Below the pieces are notes generated by a model. It saw nothing but the letters and a program-made list of their open reading frames with translations, made no database searches and was not told the origin of the DNA. Positions 32,313-44,033 of a stretch of DNA of 64,000 nucleotides are shown piece by piece. Position 1 is the stretch's first letter. Each line of letters begins with the position of its first letter. Origin of the DNA: Pseudopithomyces maydicus (taxonomy: Eukaryota > Ascomycota > Dothideomycetes > Pleosporales > Didymosphaeriaceae); the NCBI GenBank assembly GCA_026873275.1, contig JANTUC010000017.1, positions 558,001 to 622,000 on the forward strand, read 5' to 3'. The position numbers were made by a program, and so were the translations under genes.

Positions 32313-34898
32313 CTACAAATATAACACAAGCATCAACACCGAGAGCAGCCCGACGTGCCGCGGAATTGACACAGACGCTGCAGCCCCCTTTTCAACATCA
32401 TTGCTCGAACTTGAAGGATCGCTTCCCTCGCTCCCTTCATCGCTGTTAGGGCCTGCAGAGCCCGTAGAACCCGCAGAGCCGAGTTTGGAAGCAGACGCCG
32501 TAGCCACCGGTTTAGCCAACGCGCCGCTTTGCCCACCCAGCTGCGACCCATCGGACCCAAGCCCCGTCAGAGTCGGCTCGCTCTCCAAGCCGAGTGCTCC
32601 GGCCTCATCTGCAGACGGAGTTGTAGGCTTTGCCCCGAGCAGTGCCGCAAGTCCTGAAGCATCCAGCGCCTGTCCCGTAGCCAGTGCCTCTATTTCACTC
32701 AGCGGAATCGACGTTTCCTCTCCGTTCCGCGTGTTGGTGATCCGGACTCCATCACTACCTATGCTGTAGATCATGTCGCCCACGGTCTGAATTGGATCTC
32801 CAATCTTGAGCGTGGTTTGGATGTTGAAAACCAGAGCGCTGGCGCTCGTCTGAATTGTGAAAGCCCCGTTGTTGAGTGCAACGATTGTGCCGATTGCGTT
32901 CTGGCTCGCGCCACCGATGGTGAGGGTTGATGGTTCGCCACCAGAAGAGACCATGGTCAAGACACCAGTTGAGAGATGGAATGTCGTGCCGCCGATGACG
33001 GCAGAGCCTGATGGATCAAAGGTTGTGGGCGATTGTATGATTATACCTTGTCCATCTGGGGCAATTGGAATGATGGTGGGACCAACAGTGATCTGTGGTC
33101 GAGCGGGGGCTGCAGGAATTCTTGTCCGAGAAGCATCACCTGGGGCATTTGGGGCACCTGGGGCATTTGGAGCATCCGGAGCGTCTGGAGCGTCTGGGGT
33201 ATATGGAGCATCTGAAGCATTCGGAGCACCTGGGGTATTTGGGTCATCTGGAGCATTTGGAGTATCTGAAGCATCGTTGTTGCCGATAGGGAGAGCGGGA
33301 CTGACCAAACCAGGTCTTGCATTGTCCGATCCGTGCGATCCGGAAGCAGGTCCTTGGTTACTGGGACAAGTTGATATATGGCATGCAGACTCGTTGGGTA
33401 TCTGGCCACCGGGTGTCGGTTGACTGGCAGGTGGACCAGTGTAATGAGCATCACCGGTTTGAACCGGAATCGCGATGGCCGAGCTAGCTGGCTTTGCCGG
33501 CGTAGGGAGAGGGTCGGGCGCCGTAGTGGTGAGGAAGTTTGGCACCTCACTCAAAGCTATAGGAGGGTCAAAGAAGCTGAGGTCGTACCGGAGATCGCAA
33601 TCTGCGAAGTCAGGATCTAGATGTTTGACAGCTGGTGGCAACAGTATCCAGGGGTTGAAATTGTCTGGGTAGACGACTGCTCTATCGCAAATGGCAGTTT
33701 TGCAATAGTTTTCACGGTCCGTGACCATGGCGGGGTCGATAGCACTGAAAGTGCGAGGTAGACCGTTGAGAGCTGCGCTGTACGGCACTGGCTCGTTGAA
33801 GTCTGCCCATTGCACAGGGTATACTCTGGCGTCGGATCGTTCAGACTGTACGTCGCTGGAGGCGACGGGGAATATAACGTCTTCCATGACGGTTGTATAA
33901 TCGCAATTGTCGGCCACTTCCATCTGCGCGACAGAAATGTACACATTCCCTTTGTACAGCGTCCTCCCATCAACCACGGCATATCCTTCGGTGGTAATAG
34001 GGATATAGGTGCTGGCATCTGTCGTAGGGAATGGTACAGGAGTACCAGTGGGAGTCTGAGCGCACATATCACGAGAAACATTCCTGGTCTCTGGGAAGTA
34101 GAACAACTGTAGACTGTTGTAGAGGCGCTCGCTGACGCCTGGTGTCGGTATCGCGCCCTTGTCACCTCCACCGAAAGAACATGTTGTCCGTTGACAACCA
34201 ATGGTGCAGCCCGGTGTGACTGGCGAAGGCGGAACGGTGCCCGCCCCCACGGACCTACTCTTCCACGATTTGTCTGCAGATGTGAATTCGCTCCACAGTT
34301 GTCTGCATTCTGCCGGAGCTATAGTGCAATTCGGAGCGGGTTGTGTGTAGGTGAGCTGCGTTTCGTAAGAGAACTGGAGCAGGGCGTCGTAATCAGTTAT
34401 TGTAACGATAGTACTGCCTGTTGTCCTCTTGGTGTCTGCATAGCAAATACTTCCGCAATATGAAGAGCATGTTTGGATGCCCAAATACTTTGTGCTAGTG
34501 GTCTAAAAGCGAGAATGGGAGGTCAGTGGAACCGTATTCTTTGGTCTTTGGATTTTCCGAGGTGGGAGATAATACTTACGAAAGGTAGCACGCTGGTATG
34601 TGTCACGGTCTTGTAGGGGCGCTTTGTACCTGATCTATGCGTTCGCCATGCATTGTTACAGGAATGGAGAGAGTCTTCAAGGTTGGTTGAATGAGCCACA
34701 AATTACATGAGAAAAGCACTGGGTCACTGTACCTAGAGAGGAAGAAGAAGAGGAAGAGGAAGAAATGTTCAACGTGCTGGATGGCGACGGTGCGATGGTC
34801 GAGTTGGAGGATATTGAGGCATTGTTGGAGCTTTGCGCGACTGTACAGGCAATGAATGGTAGCCCCAGGATGCTGATGTAGCGGAGATGGGGAAACAT
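32313..34898 (-). CDS. large secreted, probably GPI-anchored cell-surface protein, three exons
   Basis: Exons 34898-34733, 34674-34580 and 34502-32313 join in phase to 816 aa. The start MFPHLRYISILGLPFIACTVAQ is a signal peptide, followed by a Ser-rich stalk. The region around residues 60-350 is Cys-rich with patterns such as TCSSYCGSICY, CTIGCQRTTC and EVADNCDYTT, typical of disulfide-bonded extracellular domains. It is followed by a Pro/Asp/Ala-rich repeat (about 430-485, DAPDAPNAPGAPNAPG type). Then comes a beta-rich module with repeated ITVGPTIIPI / GGTTFHLSTG / NNGAFTIQTSA-like strands, as in fungal surface proteins of unknown function. The C-terminus is a Ser/Gly spacer plus hydrophobic tail (VGLLSVLMLVLYL), fitting GPI attachment. 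N-glycosylation sites are frequent near the N-terminus. Exact family not recognised. Confidence 0.8.
33138..33275 (+). repeat. 9-bp coding minisatellite in the surface-protein gene
   Basis: About fifteen imperfect copies of a 9-base unit of the form GCATCTGGA / GCACCTGGG on the + strand. On the coding (minus) strand they read as a tripeptide repeat xAP / xTP (DAP, NAP, GAP). Copies differ by scattered substitutions, and because the unit is three codons, copy-number change would keep the frame. Confidence 0.8.
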
Positions 34899-35622
34899 TT
34901 TCCTCACCCTACCTCGACACACATCGTGCAAGGGACGATTATATCCTACACGCGTCCGCTGACAAGACTAGTAAATGGCCCCCAGATCTATGGAAATTTA
35001 CACCCTGGCAACCGTCTTTCGGAAACGCATAGCTCCACACGGCTCCAGGTTCAGAATTTCATGCGAGTATAATAGGGGCTAAGCTAACATCATGTCAACT
35101 TTGCTCCGAAGCAGAAGCCAATCACGAGAAATAGCACAGCGGGCCATCTTATCACACTCAAGCTAAAACGGCTATCGATTGGCCCGTCTCTGCACGTGCT
35201 TAACGTTCAATGGATGCTTGCCGCGGGGCGTAGGGCGAACGAAACTCGGACAATTTGTGCAGACGGCTAAAGCGTGGGCTGAAGCTTACGCGAGCGGGAG
35301 GATTACAAGAGCGATCGAAGCCGATTCCACCAGTATGCCATTGATACGTGCTCTTCTGCTTGGTTCAGCTTGGAAGCCCGGGCGTTTCTATAGCATGTGA
35401 TGGGAAGAGTGTACTGTAGGTGCCCAAGTGCAGACAGGCATCACATGGGCTAAAATGCCATCGCTGCGCCATGCTGAATATGGTTAGACGAACGGTTGAT
35501 CTTTACCTCCGCGAGTGTCATCCTTGTACACAACTTGTCCACTTTCTCAACCTGTAGAACTTCAATGTGCATCGGCACGCCTCACTCCTATTGCTCAATT
35601 CCTCGACTGTACATTCTGAATC
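34899..35622. other. divergent intergenic region, surface protein and PPX1 promoters
   Basis: About 724 bp between two start codons pointing away from each other. Open frames such as 35179-35400 lack support. No repeat or RNA gene recognised. Confidence 0.5.
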
Positions 35623-36983
35623 ATGGCTGTTCCCAGAAACTCGTTACGCGGCTTCCTAGCTCAGGCTCGGACCGCACTGCGGACCGCCATCGACTCTAAC
35701 CAAAAGGTCACCATTGTCATCGGCAACGAAAGTGCCGACTTGGATAGCATGGCATGCTCAATCTTGTGTGGCTCCACCTCGCTGCCGAACAGTGAAGAGC
35801 TTGTGAGCTAATTGCCCCGGTCAGATACGCCTACATACGTTCCATGGCTCCGCCGCGCAGCGCCTTTACCCCAATCTATGTACCGATAACCAATATACCC
35901 ACCTCAGGCATCCAGATGCGACCTGAATTCCTGGAACTTTTCAAACATGCGAACATAGAGTCTCGTCACTTACTGACCCTTGACGACCTGCCTGAGCTAT
36001 CTGTCATCAGAACCAAGCTACCACCAGAGAACACGAAATGGATCCTCGTGGACCACAACGCTTTGCAGGGTCAGCTAGGCAAAATCTATTCTGAGAGGGT
36101 TGGAGGTGTTATCGATCACCATGACGAAGAAGGTAGAGTTCCAAGAGAGACTGGCGATGAGCCTCGTGTTATTGAGAAAAGCGGGAGCTGTAGCAGCCTC
36201 GTTACTCGCTACCTCGGACCTTCGTGGGATCTTTTGTCGAGTCTGGGTATGTCCTCTGGAGCTGCACACGGACAAGGCGATAGCTTGTCAGATGATAGCG
36301 CAGTCGTGAAAGTGTGGGATGCTGAAGCTGCGCAGCTTGGTTTGGCCAGCATCCTCATCGACACTGCGAATCTTGAAGACAAATCCAAGACCACCGATAC
36401 CGATAGGGAGGCGGTGCAGTATCTTGAAGCTCGTGTGCTGTCTTGTCCAAAGTTTGGTGCGAACTTTGACCGCAACAAATTCTACGAGGCGATGGATACA
36501 GCAAAGAAGGACATCGGAAGGCTGCAGCTGCAAGATATATTGCAGAAGGACTATAAGATGTGGGACGACAAGGGCTTGAGACTGGGCATCAGCTCAGTGG
36601 TCAAGGATATTGGATTTCTGAAGGAGAAAGCTGCAGGTGAAACGAACACGCAATCTCCAGACGAAGCTTTCCTAGATGCGCTCCGTGGATTCGCCAAAGA
36701 GCGTACGCTCGATCTGTACTCTGTGATGACCACGTCGACATCTGGGCAGGGTCAGTTCCAGCGAGAACTTCTGGTGTGGGCTTTCGGAGAGGCGGGAATA
36801 GCAGCAGCGAAGAAATTTGCTGCCAACTCTCACGACGAGCTGGGTCTAGAGAAGTGGCAAAGTGGAGGTGGTACTGAGTATGACTACGAGGGTGACGAAA
36901 ATTGGAGAAGGGTGTGGTGGCAGCGGAATGTACAACACAGTCGAAAACGTGTCGCTCCTCTACTCAGGGAAGCCATGAGTTGA
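35623..36983 (+). CDS. PPX1: exopolyphosphatase PPX1 (DHH superfamily), two exons
   Basis: Hydrolyses terminal phosphate from inorganic polyphosphate in the cytosol. Exon 1 is 35623-35765 and exon 2 is 35825-36983; the 59-nt intron has donor GTGTGG and acceptor GGTCAG. The phase (2 + 1) rebuilds the family sequence ACSILYAYIRSMAPPRSAFT exactly across the junction, which fixes the splice sites. Length 433 aa. Metal-binding DHH motifs are intact: NESADLDSM near residue 40, ILVDHNALQG, and GVIDHHDEE. The DHHA2 domain follows with RLQLQDILQKDYKMW and LRLGISSVVKDIGFL and ends in a basic tail. No abnormality seen. Confidence 0.93.
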
Positions 36984-38646
36984 GGTGTTCGTTGGACGTA
37001 GGTTCGCCGAATGCACGCTTCGGCAGATTGCAGCCTAACTGTCCAAGTTCCAGAAGGTTAGGTTGGAAGTCTTGCAGGCGAGGATAGGCCGGTTTCGGTC
37101 GGGGATCAGCAATGTGCAATGCCACATTTGGTGAGATTGCGCAGACGACGATGGTTGGGCAACGTGCACGTCGGGTCGGTACCCAAAGCTTTCAGGCACA
37201 CGACAGCAGGATACGGGTTGGAGCTCGTGGAGTGGTGGAGACACCACGTTGAGGCGAGGTCGTGTCAGCAGCAAGGCTGGCGGTAGTCTACAGCCTTGCG
37301 TAGAACCATGTCACGACAAAGCAAAGGCGGTGTCCAATGGAGCATGGGGAGGTCGAGGTACAACACGGATGCAAAGAAAACAAGACGTGTAGTTTGTCAG
37401 CAGCATGAGTTTTGCACGCCGCCATTCTGTCCTTTTTTCCCTCTCGTGCATATGTTTGCAGTGCAAAGACTAGGCTCACGCACGCTGAGCTGCAGCAGGC
37501 AAGGCCAGCAGATGGACGATTGGGCGGTGTCGAGGGCGGTCGAGTTTAAGCGCAATCTAGCCATGCAGGCCGAGATGAAGAGGGATAGCAGCGGTTCCAT
37601 GGGCCACTGGGGCGCGAGTGGGACGCGGTATTTTGGCGCAGGCGTCGGTGGACATGTCGGTCTGCTGCGCGACGGTCTTGGGGTGACAACGCATCAGTGA
37701 GCAGGGGCGAGGCGCTGAGGGCAGGCTGGTTGCGGACCACTGGACTTGGGTCACGTCTGGGATTGTGCGGCGCCGGGGCGGCAGGTGTCGAGCGGCCAGC
37801 GTGCTGGTTGCAGCCATGCGGACCTGGGAGGACACCTTTGCGGTTTTGCGGTTTTGCTGGTGATGTCGGCATGCATGTATGGGGTCGCAACAGCGGCCAC
37901 CCGCCCGCCCACGAGCCACACCCGGGAGGCCCGTCGCCGCAGGCCAGGGTGGGTGGAGCGGAACATGGCCAACCGCAACACGGCACCGGCCACTCGCGCA
38001 GCTGCGGCGAGCTGGGGGGGACGGCGGGCTGGTCCATCCAGAGTGGGCAGGGTGGGCGCGTGATTGGGCGTCCCACGGGCTGCAGGTCAGGATCGCGCAC
38101 AGCAGCCCTGGACGGAGCAGCACCAGCGAGCAGCACCAGCCAGCGAGCAGCAGCCAGCAAGCAGCCAGCGCCCAGCACCACCCCCAGCAGCCAGCGCCCA
38201 GCACCCCCAGCACCCAGCGCACAGCACCCAGCACCCAGCAACCAGCGACCCGCCGAACCCGCCATCGCTGCTGCTGCTGCTGCTGTTGCGTCAACTGCCC
38301 GCCCGCCCGCCTGCCAGCCAGCTCCTCCTCCGTCGCCACCGTGCGCAACGCAACCTCCTCCTGCGGCGCACAGGCGAGCCCGTGTCTTGTGTGTGTTGTT
38401 TCTGTTTCGCGCCGCGCTCCAGTCCTGGCCCCGCCCGCTGCAGCGTCGTCTGGTCCAAGCGCTCCCACGGCTGCTGCCAACGCATACACTGACTGTCTCG
38501 ACGAGCTTAGCTATCCTCGCGCAGCCTCTCATCCCAGCACCGCTCGCCCAACTGGCAACTGGCAACCGGCTACTGCCAACTGCCCCGTCGTCGCATGCAC
38601 CACCCCGCGAGCTGCCTCGTAACAAGCCCCCCAGCATGGCGACAAC
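36984..38646. other. GC-rich low-complexity leader region upstream of the large gene
   Basis: About 1.66 kb. From about 37550 both strands are open for 300 codons or more (37697-38650 plus, 37546-38664 minus). Translations are Ala/Pro/Ser/Gln/Arg mixtures with no domain, so the openness reflects composition. Dense CAGC/CCAGC repeats lie at about 38095-38250, and six or seven CTG triplets near 38268-38288. It probably serves as promoter and 5' leader of the gene starting at 38647. Confidence 0.5.
38095..38290 (+). repeat. CAG/CCAGC-rich low-complexity tract with a short CTG run
   Basis: Irregular repeats of CAGCACCAGC, CAGCCAGCG and CAGCACCCAGC followed by (CTG)6-7. Upstream of the large gene, outside its coding sequence in my model. 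Confidence 0.75.
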
Positions 38647-41600
38647 ATGATTAGAAGCACTCAAAACTCCGCGTCGCCCTCGGCGCCCGCCTCCACCACC
38701 CCTCGTACGTGCCCGTTCTGTTATTTGTCCCTGCCCGCCCTGCTGTGTCCTCTCCCAATCTCGCTCGCCAATAGCTCACCCCCGGATCTATGCGCTCTGT
38801 ACGATGTGCTGGCACCCGTACTGACCCTCAACCAGCCGCCTCGCCCACTCTCACCCACCTCTCGTCCCGGACCAACACGCCCTCCCTCAACCTCGTGAAT
38901 ACAATTGCTGTCCATGACCCTCACCCTCCCCTAGAGGCTCCGCCCCGGTCCTCCTCCCCGCCCAGGTCGTCCTCGCCCGACGACTCCAGCAAGCCCTCGA
39001 CCGCCATGGGGAGCCGACCTGGCGGACCGCACGATGCTGCCGTCCCCCAGAGGCCCCAGATGCCCGCCTCCATGTCCGCCCCTGCCGGCCGCCTCCCGCG
39101 CCTTCTCCCGGCCGACCTCTCCTCCTACACCGATGCATACGTCCCCACCGCCGCCATCCCCACCTCTGCCACCTCTCTCGCCGAGCTCGCCCACCTGATC
39201 CGCCTGCAGGGCTACCAGGAGCAGCGCAAGGCCCAGTCCCGCGTCCGCCTGCACCGATGGCTCGTCTCCAGCGCCCTCTCCGCACGTCTGGTGCACTGCG
39301 GAGAGCTTGCCTACCGCACCCTGGTCGACAACTTCAGGTCCGACGACAAGAAGAGCTTTGCCACCCTGTACAACGCCGTCAACGACGTCCGGAGTTCGTG
39401 TGATGCCGTGCGCCAGCATGCCCTCTTGGAGGCGGAATTGGAATTTGGCAAGTCAAAGAGTCTCAAGAGTGACAAGACTCCGTCTTTCCCCACCTTTCTC
39501 AATCAGGTCCCGTCCAAAATCTTGGACGATCTGCTGGATTTCGTTTCCGAAATCCGCACCAACCCGATTTCCTAGCTACTCGCATTCTTAGTCTTTCCCA
39601 GCAAGAACTCGCTTCTTTGACATCGTTCCGTCAAGCTTTAGATCCCATTGATTCCGTCATGGCTATGCAAGCCCGTGGTAAGACCATTGGTACCCAGAAG
39701 CCCGCACAGCAAGGCCCCAGCCCCGTGGAGCGTTTGCTGTCCTTTCAAAGGCACGATCCGTTCGCTGCTCTCGTCTATACCATTTTCGCCAACTCGTCTG
39801 GTCCGGACTCCGCCGAGGATCTTCGCCGGACCGATGCTTGGGCTACCACATGTGCCAGGTTAATCATGGAATCAAAGCAAGGAACCGAGAAATTCATCAA
39901 AGCCGTCCTTGATGTCTATGCTGGTATGCGCGAATGGCCCGGGAAATCCAACCTTGAGCTTTACCTGATGCAAGTTCTCCAAGACGGCCAATTCCTCTTG
40001 GAGAAAGCCGAGGAACAATCCAATCGAGGCGGGGCCCAGCCGAATCCGAGCACCAAGGACACCATTGCAGCTGACGAGTTTTTTGACAGAGCCGTAAAAC
40101 GCCTGTTCGAGGTTGTTGATGATGATCCGAGTGCTGGGGGTATACCCGAAGGCGTTCTGGAGATTGGCAACGCCATTCTCAGGAAATTGGACGAGACCAA
40201 GAATCTTCGTAAAGGAGCACAGAACTTTTTCGTATCTCGTTGGCTCTTCTCAACCTTTTTGCTCAACGCGATCATTCATCCCGAGGCATGTATCAGCACA
40301 AGACCTGCTCTTCACGGAATACTGACTTGTCCTAGACACATGGAATCATGATTGGACACCACATCACCGAGCATGCCCGCCAGAAGATCCTCAAGGAAAT
40401 TGCCATCCGAGCCCAGAAACATGTTTTGGATATGACTTACAATTGGTACGAGGAAACTTTTGGATATATCCATGTCCCTGCGACTAACTATTTCACCAGG
40501 CGTCAGCAAGTGCCCATTTTGCCAGAGATTCGCACGCACATTGAGAGCATTCTTGCCCGATTCAAACATACCAAAACCCCATCAAAACCTGTACTTCTCC
40601 CCGCGAAGGCAATAACGTCACCTAGAGAAACCGTTGAGGTTCAGCCGTTCATCGTCATCTCCCCCGCCGATATTGTGACCATGGTGAACACACTTTTCCC
40701 AGAGCGTCGTCCTACATCCAGTCATTACGACAAAGCTCAGCAACGCACGGGGCTTGCCTCTTCTGCCTCCTCCATTTCCGCCATTTCGATGCCGTTCCGC
40801 AATGCGTCAACTCCCGGGGGCGATGCAAGCTCAATACTCAGTGCAAGTGCGTCCTCCATGACCAGCGATCACACATCACGGGAACCTTTGATTGGAGAAA
40901 TTCTACAACAGCCCTCCGACGATCACGAAGCGAAGATTGCACCGACCGAATCTTACGGTCGGCGGTTGAGAATGGCGTGTTCTGAGATGACACGTATTCT
41001 TGGGCCAGATGCCACTTCTGGGTCTTGCCATCCTTGCGCTGAGAAATGGGCTGTTCTTTACATTTCCCCAGATGGAAAGCAGCTGAAACCGCGAATGCGC
41101 AAAGATTCTGATGACGAAGAAGAACATGACGATGATTCACCGGAAAGCGACAGCAGTGATGATGAAGGCCCTCCCGAAAGAATTGATCTTGAGAACGACT
41201 ATCACCAGCTGAAAGAGGCAATCACCAAACTGGTAGTAGAGTACGAAATACCAAAGGAACTTACACCAGACAGCGAGTCGAAAACCTTCAGTAATCGTAC
41301 ATCTACGCACCGAAGAGGTGCCAGGGGTAGAGGACCAGTCCGTCATCACAGTGAGACTCTCGGATCACGAAACCCTTACAATCAAGTCCAACCTCAAAGT
41401 CAAAGCCAGCTCACGAATCTTATCGCAAGCCAGAGGAATCTCCCAACTCGGCATGGATCCCCGCAAAATCGAAGGAGCAACAGTAATCCTGTGGCACCCG
41501 AGAAATCCGACAACAATTCAGTGCTAGTCACCATGCTGGAAACGGCCATGCACCAATGCCAAGCTCGTGGAGCTTTTCTGGATTCTCAACTTTACTACAA

Positions 41601-44033
41601 GACCCTTCTGGCCTTGCGGAGATTGAACTCCCCGACCCTGATCAGAAATGGTTATGCGGCCCTTCTTAACTACTTTTCACGTGGGCCGCGTGATTCCCTC
41701 GGCAAGTCAGCAAACGCTATCGAGGAATTCGAGGCTTGGTTTGTATGGCTCAAGCAGTCCCAAGAACGTCACGACGTCGCGATTGAGGATATGATGCTTG
41801 GGTTGAAGAATCTACGTGACAAGATGTGGTACATCACCGATGTCAGAAACTCTGGTACCTACGAGGAAGCGCGAAACGTGGCGCTCGCACTCAAGATCAT
41901 GGGCCAACCTACAAAGACTCTCGATGGCAAGCCGATACAAATGAACCGCTCGCGAAACTTATCGAAATCGTCATCCAACAACTTCCTCATGAAAGCAGAG
42001 GCTCAAGTTTTCGATATGATGTCTGCTCCTGCAGAGTTTGGCGGTCCAAACAAGCTTTCTGACGAGCAGTCAGAGATGACCGCCAAGTGGATCGCTCAAT
42101 ACGGCGTTGAGATCTTCTGCAAGGGCGAAGAGAGGATCCATCGCTTCTGTCTAGAGATTGACAAGTGCGTCAACAAGCTTGTTGGTGACAGTATGATGGA
42201 TGGCCCTGTACTTTGGGCCAGTGAGCTCTACAAGCGGGACAAGGAGGTTCTTGACAGCGGCCGTCAGAAAGGCGATCTATTTCTCACAGGCGTTGGCACT
42301 CTGTCCATTGCTGGGGACGAGGAATATGAGACCCACGGTCGGCCCACTCGTAACCTCGACTTCGCTCAACGTCCGAGCCAGAGCAGCCTTCGCTCGCTTT
42401 CTGGCCGTCCTTCTCAGCAAAACTTTGATGTGAGCCCGTGGGCAATGGCTTCCAATGGCTCCCATGACTACTTTGGTGGCACGAGCCCCGTGCTGTCCAT
42501 TGACACAACAGCCACTTTCTGGTCACCCTTCCAGACCCAGGCCCAATCTCCTTCAAGCGCGACTAGCATCCGGCCTCGTACTGCGTCGTCGTCAAAGGGC
42601 ACAGTCATGCTCAAACAATCCATCAGTGTCAACGAAGACAAAGAAGGTTCCTGCTTGACCTCAAGCAGGTATTGACCGGTTTGCTCTTGAGCGATTTGGG
42701 CACGGTGGTGTTCTCTGGCGGAAGCGAGACAGACTCTTGGTTCTGCAGCGACCTTCTAGAGGACTGCCTACAACACAAACAAAGCGAGGAAGAGGAGCGG
42801 AGGCGCCGAAAACAACTAGCTCGCAGAAAGAGTATGAAGAGCCTTCGAAAACCACCTTCCAACAATAATCCGCTCGAGGCTCTTGGCCGCACAGAACGAG
42901 GTGCAGCTGCACCCCCAATTGCAACTTTGCAGCATGCTGCTCCCTCAGACCCTCATCACTCAGCTGGGGAACACTCGTCATCTAGTGATGCGACATCTCG
43001 CTCATCAGGTTCATCAGCTGCTAAGAAGGCCGGGCTCCTGGAATTCCCGTACAACGTAGCGTTCCGTCGTCTTCTCAACAGGTTCGCGACGCACCCTAAC
43101 CCATTCTCGAAGCTCCACGCTCTCTACGAATTGGAACTCCTCATCGTAGCTTCACTGTCTTCTCGCACAGGCCGTGCTTACAACAACCGCCGAGAAGTAA
43201 CACTGCCTCCCGTACCGCAATCACCCACACTTGGTGCCATGCCTGAACTCAGCTCTCGCGAGCCAACAACAAACACCAGTCGCGCCACCAACCTCGAGGG
43301 CACGATCGCCAATTGCGAGGAGCGTCGCTCCTATTCAATGACCCAAGAGCGTGCAAGCACGGCATCTCCTCTCCCACGCACCGGAGCTCGCTCTCCGGTT
43401 GGTCCACCGAGCACCGACATGATTGTAAATGTCATCCAAGAGCTCTTCCGCGACGCAAACATACGCCCAAAGACTTTGTTCCGTGATTTGCAATACATTG
43501 CGTCCTTCGTCCCGGCTCAAATGCTCGATAAAACTCCTCGTGGAAAGGCATTCTGGGATGTTGCTCTTGCGGCGCTCGGTCTCAAGCAGGACGTCTGTCG
43601 CATCATGGTCGAGGTCGCAGACGATATCGTACGCAGGGAGAACGAACAACGAAACGTCCTCACTCACAAGGGCGTGGATGTCGCTTCTGTCGATGGAGCT
43701 ACTAACCCACTCGCATCGCGATACACCATGGAGGATGTAGCTCGCATGCTTCTGATTACTGCCAAGGAAGGCGATCCAACCGCAGAGCGTGAACTTGCCA
43801 CCATGTACCTTACCTCGCCTGAACTGCTCGAGCGCACCGTACTCCCACTCACCAAGACTGGTGACATTTTTAATAAGCAGCTGCTCAGCCAGCACCGTGA
43901 TACCACCCGCAGCGATCCGCTGATCATGTGCATCGCCACGCACTGGATGAAGGAGAGCCGTGACGGTGGAGATGAACTTGCAGCACAATATTTGCGACAG
44001 CGCACCGACCTCGAGAACATACAGCAGCGCTGA
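38647..44033 (+). CDS. very large fungal protein with a RasGAP-like helical N-terminal region; two one-base frame breaks and a GC-AG intron
   Basis: Exon 1 is 38647-38704, exon 2 is 38836-40285 and exon 3 is 40336-44033. Intron 1 (131 nt) has donor GTACGT and branch/acceptor CTGACCCTCAACCAG. Intron 2 (50 nt) starts GCATGT after GAG and ends CTGACTTGTCCTAG. It is a GC-AG intron, the only junction joining NAIIHPE to THGIMIGHHI in frame. Two breaks remain: near 39563-39565 (one base missing in a C run, between EIRTNP and DFLATRI) and near 42643-42647 (one base missing at AAGG, before FLLDLKQVLTGLLLSDLG). With these the total is 1735 aa and phases close. Residues about 290-640 are helical with VSRWLFSTFLLNAIIHPE, reminiscent of RasGAP domains (tentative). 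A Cys-containing region, an acidic insert, a helical region (GYAALLNYFSRGPRDSLGKS) and a Sel1-like end (MLLITAKEGDPTAEREL) follow. Function unknown; a signalling or trafficking regulator is a guess. Confidence 0.75.

Noticed and set aside
37546..38664. 372-codon minus and 317-codon plus frames as separate genes
   Set aside because: Both are low-complexity Ala/Pro/Arg/Gln translations of the same repeat-rich DNA. Neither has a domain or convincing start context, and the adjacent large gene explains the region as leader.
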